A DNA stretch of 64,000 nucleotides, taken from contig JADCRB010000114.1 in the NCBI GenBank assembly GCA_021464245.1, positions 372,001-436,000 of the forward strand, read 5' to 3'. The position numbers were made by a program, and so were the translations under genes. Every line of letters begins with the position of its first letter. Positions within the stretch are counted from its first letter, which is position 1. This DNA comes from Carallia brachiata (Eukaryota > Streptophyta > Magnoliopsida > Malpighiales > Rhizophoraceae). The notes below the pieces were generated by a model. It worked only from the letters and a program-made list of their open reading frames with translations, was not told the origin of the DNA and made no database searches. Below are positions 11,409-20,435 of the stretch, piece after piece.

Positions 11409-11945
11409 TGTGATGGGGTTTGGTAGGGTTACTAGAGATTTTTGTGGGAGATAGTTGTTTGGATTTTCTAGGTATAGTGGTATTTCTATGGTTATCAGTG
11501 TTGAACTTCGTGCAATTTGTGAGGTCTTACAGTTGGCTTGGAGTACGGGCTTTCGAGATGTTATCATAGAAATAGATTCGAAGTTGGCTCTTTACAAGTT
11601 AAAAAGAGAGGATTGAGATTTTGATTTTTATTGCCCCTTTGTTTCTAAGTGTATTTGCCTTTATAGTCATGAATGGGAGTGCAGTCTACAACTTACACTA
11701 TGTGAAGGCAATTGTTGCAGGGATTTTATGGCTAATCTAGGAGCTTCCAATGCGGAGGCTTTGTGGGTTTGGGACATACAACCACCAGGAATTGGACAAC
11801 TGCTTTGAGTTGATCTTACGGGAGTTGTTAGGTTGCCAAGAAACTAGTTTTTACTTTATGTTTTTATTGTTCTCTGTTGCTTAACTTATATTCATATTTT
11901 TCTATTTTTTTAACTCTTGGAATAAAAAATAATAATAATAATAAT
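11409..11945 (+). pseudogene. LINE RNase H, second half, and LINE 3' end
   Basis: Reading resumes after the gypsy insertion with GFGRVTRDF (11415 on), then VELRAICEVLQLAWSTGF and VIIEIDSKLAL (to about 11595). These are the Glu- and Asp-bearing RNase H motifs of plant LINEs. FMANLGASNAEALW follows near 11725-11770, then a T-rich 3' UTR ending in AATAAAAAATAATAATAAT near 11925-11945. Confidence 0.8.
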
Positions 11946-12039
11946 ACTTTTGTTTTATATATTAATTTTTGTCAAAACTATATTATACACATTATATGTG
12001 TGTATGTTATTTGCAACATGTATAGACTTATGTCTTATT

Positions 12040-12265
12040 ATTTGCGAGGCCGGCGTCATTCATGCCGACGTTGCCGCTGTTGGCTCTGCTGCTGTTGGCA
12101 TCGTCATCCACACCTTTGCTGCCATTGTTGTCGTGGTCATCGGCCCCACTGCCGTCGTCACTCGCCCTGCTGTCGTCATCGCTCGTCATGCTATCACTGG
12201 CGTCAACGTTGACGCCGATCCTGCCGCCTTTCGCCACCGCTGTTGTCGCCAAATCTGATGGGAAT
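12040..12265. repeat. GC-rich, period-3 low-complexity island
   Basis: About 225 bp rich in GCC/GTC/GCT triplets in AT-rich surroundings. Frames stay open on both strands (plus-strand Ala/Val/His-rich, minus-strand Asp/Ser/Gly-rich). That is what a cryptic trinucleotide repeat gives and is not good evidence of a gene. Confidence 0.5.
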
Positions 12266-12269
12266 GGTG

Positions 12270-14018
12270 TTTGTTGATTTATTTTGCGTTAGGAGACTTA
12301 TACTAATTATATATATTTGTGTCTGTTTGTGTCTGTAGCTTACTGTCTTGGGATATCGTTGTCAAGCGTGCCTGATCAATTTTCATCATAAGTCTGTCAA
12401 AGTATAGTAGTTGCAGTCTTGTGCAACCTTGTCTGACGAGTCTAAATTTAGCTAAAATCTTGGTTTTAGATAAATTTAGTATCAGTTCAGTAGGTACCCT
12501 CTTTTAAGGGTTTTGTTAAAACGAGTTTCGTACTTAATCAGTAAATGACCATTTTGATCATATCAGATGTACATCATCGCTGTCATATTTTATTTCTGTT
12601 ATGTATTAGATTTCCCTAACGTCTTTGCGTCGGACTTGTGTACGGTTTCTTATCATTTTAATGCAATGATTTCCTTAAGCTAAACAAAAAAAATAATATA
12701 TATATATATATGTATATAATTTATATTTATGTGAATAATATACATTTATGTATATAATAAATTATATATTTGCATATATGTAAATAAAATTTTTTAAAAA
12801 TTAAAAATATGGATAATATTTAAAAATGTTCTTAACTTTACGATTTGTAACAAGTCTAGCATGAACTTTTAAATGTAACGACTTATACAATATATATTAA
12901 TTTTGTAATAAAAATAACACACAGTCAACTAAAATTGATGGATTCTATCAAATATGATGGATTTAGTTATCTTTTTGTCTTATATCTACATTATGTAAGG
13001 AAGTCAATCAGTATATCACATCAATGTACTTGACAAAATCAGTTAACCTTAATTGAAAAGGTGTTATATTTGTTACAAAATTAATTTACTGTGCATAAAT
13101 TGTTATATTTTAAAGGTCTTGCAAGATTTGTTACAAAACATAACATTTGAGTTATTTATGTATATAAACCCAAAAAATATAAAAAAAATAAAAATATATA
13201 ATTATATAAAATAAATAATCTAATATTATAAATAATTAAATATTTTATATTTTGGGTTGTGTGTGTGTGTGGTGTGTGTGTGTGTGTGTGTGTGTGTTTA
13301 ATATATGCATAATTTTGTTGAAGTTTAATAAACCGAAAATTATATAAATTAAATTATTTTCCAGTTAAAATTTATTTTGCCATCAATTTATATATGCAAG
13401 ATTATGTTAAAGTTTAATTCATTAATTTTATATTTTTGGTAGATATATTAAATTATAGTCATTTCATCAAATTTTGTTTGATGATGTTATAGACAACTTT
13501 CTCTTATAAAGAAAGCATAATCAGGCGAATCATCTCGAGTATAAAATTTTGAAGTTTGTAAAAGCTAAAAACCTTATAGAATTTTTTTTTAAAAAAACTT
13601 AGATTTATAATTTTATACTTGGAAGATTTTTTTTGCTGATTCTAGAAACAAAAAATTTGATCTCAAATTAATATCGTAATGTCCAGAATGTAATCCAATG
13701 AATTCATTTGCAGAAGGGTCTCAATCAACCAAGATGACATAATTTCTTCAAGCTACATCAGGTTTAAATCCTGATTAGTTTGTGAGTTTAATAATTGATT
13801 GGAATTTAATATATTGAAAAATATGGCTTTCTTTTCGTATTGTCATTTCATTTGATCTGATCATAGTGATCAAAAACACCGTGATGGATTTGTCAGTGAT
13901 ACTTTGTTTGCGAGGAAGGATTTGGCGAGGAAGAGAGCAAAAGTGTGTGGAACACGAATGCGAATTGTAACGGGAAAAGGACATGCCCAGACGGTTGTTT
14001 CTTATATGGTAATTAAGT
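12270..14018. other. AT-rich spacer with a possible second LINE 3' end
   Basis: 12270-12690 is less AT-rich and ends TTTAATGCAATGATTTCC, then an A-rich tail and an (AT)n run at about 12696-12712. This layout resembles the 3' UTR of a 5'-truncated LINE, but no coding part is visible. The rest, 12720-14018, is AT-rich with no gene. Confidence 0.3.
13259..13297. repeat. (GT)n microsatellite
   Basis: About 39 bp of GT repeats with one interruption (GGTG near 13271). Confidence 0.95.
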
Positions 14019-14350
14019 AGCTCTTACATGTAATGTAATAAAAAAAATTATATAATGTAATAAAAAGAAATTATATGATACAGTAAAAAAATTATAAAAA
14101 AATTATATAACGTATTAAAAAAAATTATACGATATATAATTAATTAATAAAAATAAAAAATCTGATTACATACGTCGCATAATTTTTTTATTATGTCGTA
14201 TAATTTTCTTATATTTATGCTTCTACATTATATACCAAAATTTTTTTTAATAACTGATTACACGTATCGTATAATTTTATTTATTACGTCATATAATTTA
14301 TTTTATATTTTTTTCACACATCGTATAATTTTCTCTGAAATATCGTATAT
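14019..14350. repeat. Degenerate direct and inverted AT-rich repeat cluster
   Basis: On the left side (14030-14150) a unit like GTAATAAAAAAATTATAT recurs about four times. On the right side (14165-14345) its reverse complement, like CGTATAATTTTATTTATTACG, recurs about four times. The whole could fold on itself and may be a decayed MITE or two nested ones. Confidence 0.5.
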
Positions 14351-15293
14351 TACAACTACTTAACAATTATTTAAAAAACAGCCAAATAGGTTTTTACATT
14401 GAAAAATTTTCATGCACCAAAAGAAGGAAAGAAAGTTAATCCCTTTTCCTAACTAACCCACAAAAGCTTTTCAATCCAATATTAGAAGAAAAAGTAATAA
14501 TCTCACCAACTACTTTGTAAAAATAGATTATCACTCATGCTATTTGTCTATTTTTCTAAAATAAAAAAAATAAGTAGACGCACATGAGTGAAAATACGAT
14601 GAATACATAGTAATATAGATTATTAGATTATTAAAAATTAATTAAATTTTAAAAAATTAAAAACATATAAAACGTTGGAGGCAGTTAGATTAACTGTGTT
14701 CTTTCCACATATCCTCTTAAATATGTTTACGTAGTGACCCTCTTTCTAAAAAGACAAAGGTTGAAATCTTTTTTTTTTTATATACTATACTATGAACCAC
14801 ATATTATCTTTTTTTTTTCTCGACCAATGACCCACATGTTATCAGTGTTGATAATATTTTTTTGGATCAAAAGTACTTATAATATTCTATACACTCGTAA
14901 TATCTATTATTTAAAAAGAAAGGCAAAATTAGCATTTTAACAAATATTATCTTTATAAAGTGCTGTATAATTTTATGAAAGTGTCATATATAATTTATTG
15001 AAAGGGAAAATTGGTGTTCTCGTATATATTATTTTCTTCTCTTTTATTTTTCACTCATTCACGAACAAAATTTTTTTAATTCTTTGCTCACACAATACTT
15101 TCCAAACACAGAGTTGATAAAAAAAAAATTTCTTCGTCTAATTTATATTCTTCTTACATTTCTTTCTTTTATTTTCCTCTCCCCTTACGTTTCATCCCCA
15201 AACAAAGATGCGAGGGTTTTTTCTAATAGAACGGAAAAGAAATATGCTTATGTCTTCTTTTTCTTTGTTTTTTTTTTTTTAGTTGTTTGAAAT
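14351..15293. other. AT-rich spacer
   Basis: No gene or recognisable element. Open frames here are Lys/Phe/Ile-rich by composition only. Confidence 0.5.
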
Positions 15294-15445
15294 TGGTAGC
15301 TCAGTGATGTGATCTGGAGAGTAGAGGGTAATGAAAGATAAATTTAAAATTCGAATTCTAAATCTCTCAATCTCTCTCAATCGGAAGTCACTCCGTCTAA
15401 CCACTTCACTGATTACTAAGTCGTCAATATACTTATGTCTTAAGA
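15294..15445 (+). mobile_element. Possible tRNA-derived SINE remnant
   Basis: TTGGTAGCTCAGTGA (about 15294-15308) resembles a pol III A box, and AAATTCGAATTCT (about 15349-15361) resembles a B box at a plausible distance. The downstream body does not fold into a tRNA. No poly-A or target-site duplication was established. Confidence 0.25.
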
Positions 15446-15639
15446 GGCATAAAAGTATTCATAATCACATCCGGAGAAAATATCGAGCGGTTTGAAGAGT
15501 TACTCTTTCTCAGCAATTAGACAAAGTAAAAAGGGAGCATTGAATTTACCAAATTGATTGTTTTTATTTCTCTTATATTATGGTTGGCTTGTCATGGTTA
15601 TTATGAATTGTGTAATAGAAGAATAGAGAAAAATTTTCT

Positions 15640-16140
15640 TAAACTTTTGCCATTTTTCACAGATCACAATAAAAACATCAAAAACATTCTGAAAAGGGCT
15701 CGAGGACATTTAAAACTAGTAGCACCTTAAATGCAAACAGATATGATAAATGCTACTGCTAGGGAGACTATTGATGCAAATATGTGGATCTTGGAAAAAA
15801 TTTGTTCGCCTATGCAGTTGAGATTATGTCAACAAGGAAAAATGAGTTATTAAGCATTTTTTTAAGCGTCTAGTACAACTGGTCGGTTACTTAACGAAAT
15901 TTTAGATTTTTATTTGTAATATATGGATTGAACAAAATAAAAATATAGGAAAAAGCTTATGATGGAGTAAATAACATTCGAGGTCAATTCAACGGCCTTA
16001 AAATGCTTAAATTTTCATGAAAATGAGGGTACCTTTTATAGTTATTATTTTGCACATCAACTTCGGTGTGACAAAAAAATAAGTGGAAGTTGTTATAGCA
16101 TTTAATTCAATTGCTAGTTTGATTAATATAGTGGGAATTT
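15640..16140 (+). pseudogene. hAT-type transposase relic (TTF/DUF4371-like)
   Basis: Fragments in order on the plus strand match plant hAT-related transposases with a DUF4371 region: NATARETIDA (near 15759-15780), NNIRGQFNGLKMLKF (near 15971-16014), YSYYFAHQL (near 16040-16065) and VIAFNSIASLINIVGIS (near 16095-16143). The last three blocks hold the expected order and spacing of the (N/M)RGxFNGL ... CFAHQL ... FN signature, but in different frames with stops. The family assignment is from memory of these motifs. Confidence 0.6.
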
Positions 16141-16300
16141 CTATTTTAATTTTTTTAAATGAGTGTAATTTATTTATAATTTTATACTATATAATAAGTG
16201 AAGTTTATTTGAATAAAAAAAATTTAAAAATAATATTTAAATAATATTAAATTATGAATTAATTTTACTCACTAAAAAAAGAGTAAAATTAACAAACATT
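16141..16300. mobile_element. AT-rich dispersed repeat, family B, copy 1
   Basis: It shares an extended pattern with 34036-34175: TAATTTATTTATAATTTTA, then ATATAATA, GTTTATTTGAATAAAAAAA and AAATTATGAATTAATTTTACT. It begins exactly where the hAT relic loses its reading. Probably a non-autonomous element; its ends are not defined. Confidence 0.5.
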
Positions 16301-17619
16301 TAACATAATTAGCTGTTTTTATAAGTGACATGACAAGTTTCGAGAAAAGCAAATTAGCAAAGGCCTTTTTTTTTTTTTTTTTTTTTTTAGAATAAAATTA
16401 ACAAAGCTACTAAAGCATTAGAAAAGGGTAAAATTTAATTGATTATGGCTTGAACAAGGCGACAAATTCAAGAAGGGCCGAGGATACACGATGAAGTGGA
16501 GGCAGCTGATCCCATTCAAATCTATAATTTGCGAATAACGATATAACAATTTTTGTATTTGCCCTCACTCAAATTTAGTGTTTGCCCCTATTCTCTTAAA
16601 AAATTATAGAAGAAAGAAAATCTCTTTCTTAAATAATTCCTCAAAAATTTTGTTAAATCTTTTTAAATTTTTTGGTTGTCGATGGACATACAATATCTTC
16701 TGATATTATTCTTATTTTTTTTTTAAATTCTTGTTCATTCAATTTCTATCAAAAAAATATTTCATAAAAATTTCACCTACAAAATTGGGATTCTTTTATG
16801 ATAAAAGATCAATTTCAGGCAAAATCTGGGGTTCATAGTGCCAACAAAAATTACTTGAAATATAAAATACATTTTAGAAAAATTCAAATCTAGAACCATG
16901 TGTCTATTGAAAATAATAATAACATTATATAATATATCTTTTACATAAATTTTCTCTACATTGAAAATATTTAGTCAACATTTTGAGTAAAATTTTATTG
17001 ATTGAAGAAAAAATATTGGATTAGAGCTATTCAACTATTATAATTTTTTATTTGATAAAATTAAGTTTTTATATTTTTATTGTGAAAACCATTAGCACCA
17101 ATCTAGTATAATTTCTTGTTACTTAACTTTTGTTTTTATATAATCACATTTCCTTTTAGATATACATGTACATATGTATTGTCTCCAGCTGACATGATGC
17201 TATGGATCTATCCCTATGTGTGAGCTCATTTGTGGAATACGCTCAATCCCTGCACAACTTTTTCATTTTTTATTTTTGTAATAAAATAAAAAGAATAAAG
17301 GTAATGCGATACAAATATGTTATGATGCATTGTGACTTTGTTTACGAAAGAGTTCAAAGAGATTAGGTGAGTACAATATAACTCGTATCAAATAATGAAT
17401 TATAAGTTTAACCCTATTACTCAATTTTAATAAAATTTAAATTGGTGATCTTTCATATAAATTTAATTCTTTTAGTTAATTTAATTATACAAATAATTGC
17501 TAATTTTTTCATTTATCTTACACGATATTATCCTGCTAACTAAAATTTCTAGATAAGCCACTTCGTGTGGAAAATACACTTATCTAAAGATCCTTTTGTA
17601 CATTAATCTTATCTTGGTA
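16301..17619. other. AT-rich spacer
   Basis: No gene. A poly-T run lies near 16364-16388. The sequence is otherwise unassigned. Confidence 0.5.
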
Positions 17620-18010
17620 GTTGGAATAGCGTGCAGTGCACAAGAACACAAGACGAGACAAAAAAAGACACGAGATGCCACAGCATGTCAAAATGACGGT
17701 GTAGGAGTGTTGCTAAAAACTTTCTGCAGCAACGCGGCGTTTTGTGGCGCAAAAAGACGGATTACAGGCTAGAGTTACAGCTTCCGGTGGCGTTATAAAT
17801 GACAGCTATCCTTTTTTAAAGATCATTTTTCTCGGTGGCCGACAAATGGGACATCCGTAAATCGCAGCCTGACAGCCTCAAACGCTGGTTACTGTATTGC
17901 TGTGCGGAATGACGGCACACTACTCTATCTCCACTAGGCGCCGGCCGTCCACTTTTGTCGCGGAAATGATAGCCGGGTGGAGTAAGTAGACCCATCTACA
18001 CAGAGATGAC
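17620..18010. other. CpG-richer unassigned island
   Basis: About 390 bp with clearly higher G+C and many CG dinucleotides (for example ACGCGGCGTT and GGCGCCGGCCGTCC) in AT-rich DNA. No open frame of note and no recognised element. It could be a promoter, a transposon end or an old gene fragment. Confidence 0.3.
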
Positions 18011-18060
18011 GATATTTTGTTGTGCTGCTACATGAGTGGAGAAATTGATTAAAATTTTTT

Positions 18061-18173
18061 TAAAATATAATTTATTAAATTTATTGTATAATTATTTTTA
18101 TCATAAGTGTAATTAAATAAAAAAATAATAATATTTTTTTATTATATAATAAATTTAATAAATTATATTTTTT
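18061..18173. mobile_element. AT-rich hairpin element (MITE-like)
   Basis: TATAATTTATTAAATTTATT in the left arm (18066-18085) pairs with AATAAATTTAATAAATTATA in the right arm (about 18148-18167). Flanking bases also pair, giving arms of about 33 bp with one or two mismatches and a loop of about 45 bp. Confidence 0.6.
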
Positions 18174-19120
18174 AATAATTTTTTATTCGGTTATACATTT
18201 TTTTTTTTTTTTACATATGTTGCATATAAAATTTAAATTGTGTTACACTTTGTAGATTCTTTTACATCAGTTCTCTCTCTCAAAATTCTTGTATAAAAAA
18301 TCTGTTCCCATTTCTCTCCATTCTTTGCATTCCAAACGAGCTTGCTTTAATGGGTATTTTTTTTTTGGCCCCAATTTGGACGACAATATTAGAATTTAAC
18401 ATACATTTTTTTATTGAAAAAAATGAAGAAATAAGAGTAATATCTCACTAAAAACATTATATTTATAGGTAGAGCAAATGTTGTATGTATAAATATAATT
18501 TTACTAAACATCTTAACATACTCGAATTTATAATCTATGACATGATAGTTAATAATTTTTTTAACATTAAATTACAATAATCAGCGATTTAATCTCACAT
18601 ATTTGAATTATGTTGTAAATTAAAATTATTTCTAAACTGAAAATCTCAAATTAATTTAAAAAATATCACTAAAAAACAAATTTTTTACTTCTAAGTTGTG
18701 AAGTTTAAATTGTATTTTTGTTTTTGAAAATACCTGTCTGATTATATTACATGAATAAATTAAAAATTGTTTCGCCTTCAAACAGGAAAAAATTATACAT
18801 TCTTAGAACAAAAGCAAACTAAAATAACGTAAAGGATAAATAAAAAGTCATGGATTATAATTTTATAATATTGGCAAAACAAGGGGTCCCCTGGTCTGCT
18901 CGACGAAAGCCACGAGTACCAGCCCACAGAGTTGCTATCATTATAAAACGTGCCTGTTGATGACCGTTGGATTACACTACCATACTGATCGGCCTTTTAG
19001 TCATCGGTGGTAATGGTAAATACATGTGTTCACATTATACACGTTTGCACTGGATAATTACCAAAAGCAATAAATTCTTGCCGATCCCAATTAGTCCACG
19101 AGCTCCTTTTTTTTTTCCGT

Positions 19121-19126
19121 CACGTG
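19121..19126. promoter_or_regulatory. G-box CACGTG upstream of the JAZ gene
   Basis: A palindromic CACGTG core within CCGTCACGTGAAAA, about 1.3 kb before the JAZ start codon. MYC2-type bHLH factors bind G-boxes in JAZ promoters; its use here is inferred. Confidence 0.35.
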
Positions 19127-19238
19127 AAAAACACACGTACAAGGCCTAGGAGCTACCACTTGTGTTTCCACCGACAAAGTGGGCCCAACGTTAGCGACTT
19201 GGCAGCTCCTAGACAACTGTACGTCTTAAATAATCTCG

Positions 19239-19244
19239 CACGTG
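19239..19244. promoter_or_regulatory. Second G-box CACGTG upstream of the JAZ gene
   Basis: CACGTG within CTCGCACGTGTCCC, 118 bp from the first core and about 1.2 kb before the JAZ start codon. CACGTGTC also fits an ABRE. Confidence 0.35.
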
Positions 19245-19342
19245 TCCCGTGACTGGCCCAGCCGGTCACTTAACTGCATATACCGGTCAATTCCTTTTTT
19301 TTTTTTTTTCTTTCATCACATTTTGAATAACAATAATACTAA

Positions 19343-19717
19343 TGGTGTGTTTGGAGTGGAGGGAAGGGTGAAGAAAGGAAGAGAAAAGAAAAGAAAATAG
19401 AGAGAAAATAAAATTATTTGGAGTGATAGAGAAAGTGGAGAGAAAGAAAGTGTGGTGAAAGAAAAGTAAATAGTAATTTGTGAGAGAAAAAGTAAAGAGA
19501 AAATAAAATTGTTTGGAGTGGTAGAAAAATTGAAAGAAAGAAAGTATGGTGAAAGAAAAAATGAATTGTAATTTGTGAGAGAAAAAGTGGAGAGAAAATA
19601 AAGTTGTTTGGAGTGATGTAAAAAATGAGAAGAAAGAAATATAAGAAAAAAAAGTATATGGTAATGATTATATTTTTCTTTCTCTCCCTCCTTTTCTTTC
19701 GCACAACAAACACGCCC
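19343..19717. mobile_element. Tourist-like MITE with internal tandem repeats
   Basis: TAA (19340-19342) and TAA (19718-19720) flank termini TGGTGTGTTTGGAGTG and, reverse-complemented, GGGCGTGTTTGTTGTG. A TAA target and GGYGTGTTTG ends fit PIF/Harbinger (Tourist) MITEs. Inside, a 95-bp purine-rich unit starting AGAGAAAATAAA recurs at 19401, 19496 and 19591. Minus-strand Leu/Phe/Ser-rich open frames here are artefacts of the pyrimidine-rich strand. Confidence 0.65.
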
Positions 19718-19737
19718 TAAATATTTCAATAATTATA

Positions 19738-19905
19738 TTATAAAATATCTTGAAACATATAATTATAATAAAAATTATTAATTTTTTTTATTTTTAATTT
19801 AATGATATTAAAAAATTAATATTTTTTCTCATAATTATATCTTTAAAAATATTTTATGATACAATTTTTAAAATATTTAGTATAATTTTTTTAAATAATA
19901 ATAAA
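19738..19905. mobile_element. AT-rich fold-back repeat, family A, copy 1
   Basis: It shares the core TTATTAATTTTTTTT, then ATATTAAAAAATTAATA, then TAATTATATCTTTAAAAATA with copies near 25937 and 63648. Its two halves are inverted relative to each other. Confidence 0.5.
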
Positions 19906-20435
19906 ATAAAATTTTTATCACAAATTTAATTAACTTATTAAATTTTATTTATAAAAATATAAATTTATTTTTACTGTCTCATTTTATTATGGATTAGTAC
20001 TCTTTATTTTATTTTATTATTCATTCAATTAGATGGCTGTATCTCTCTCCTCACTTTATATCTCTTTTCGTTCCATTTATCTGGAGTCTATTATGTTATA
20101 TATTTAAAAATTAATATAAACGTCACTCCCTTATTTTCAAGATCTTGCTTTTTATTGTTTTTGATTTGGTGAATATTTAACGGTCAAGATCTAATATAAA
20201 GAATGACACTATCTCTACTCTTTTGCTCTTGTTAGAGGCTTTTTCTATTTTTTCCGTCCCTCTGTCTTTTGTTTTGTTTCTCTCTCTCTCTAATACTTAG
20301 ATTTTTGGAAGAGATGTGGAGAGGTTGATCTGTTAATTATCTTATGCTTTTTTAATTTCTTGGGGTTGGTTTTGTTCTAATTCTGCCTTTTATTTCTGCG
20401 TTTTTTTCTTTTCGGGGTGAGATTTGAGTAGTGAA
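19906..20435 (+). other. Proximal upstream region and 5' UTR of the JAZ gene
   Basis: AT-rich to about 20200, then T/C-rich with CTCTCTCTCT near 20280, typical of a plant 5' UTR. No single TATA box can be assigned with confidence. Confidence 0.4.

Larger units (their letters stand above)
6816..11945 (+). mobile_element. Decayed L1-type LINE, split by an LTR retrotransposon
   Basis: The parts lie in canonical order on one strand: a possible ORF1 end (6816-7025), endonuclease start (7023), reverse transcriptase C-terminal half, a zf-RVT-like Cys/His stretch and RNase H. A tail near 11925-11945 is rich in AATAAAA and AAT repeats. The RNase H is interrupted at 8951/8952 and resumes in the same reading phase after 11408. 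Many stops and frameshifts make it non-functional. The 5' boundary is uncertain, and I could not identify a target-site duplication for the LINE itself. Confidence 0.8.
18174..19342. other. Distal upstream region of the JAZ gene
   Basis: No gene. From about 18880 to 19290 the sequence is more complex and GC-richer, with CACGTG cores, and may be promoter-associated DNA displaced by later repeat insertions. The rest is AT-rich. Confidence 0.35.

Noticed and set aside
12028..12258. Plus and minus frames over the GC-rich island as genes
   Set aside because: Both strands are open only because of the period-3 composition; no start context, motif or conservation could be shown.
19316..19729. 137-codon and 99-codon minus-strand Phe/Leu/Ser-rich frames
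   Set aside because: They lie inside the Tourist-like MITE and are caused by the purine-rich 95-bp tandem unit on the plus strand; no protein family.
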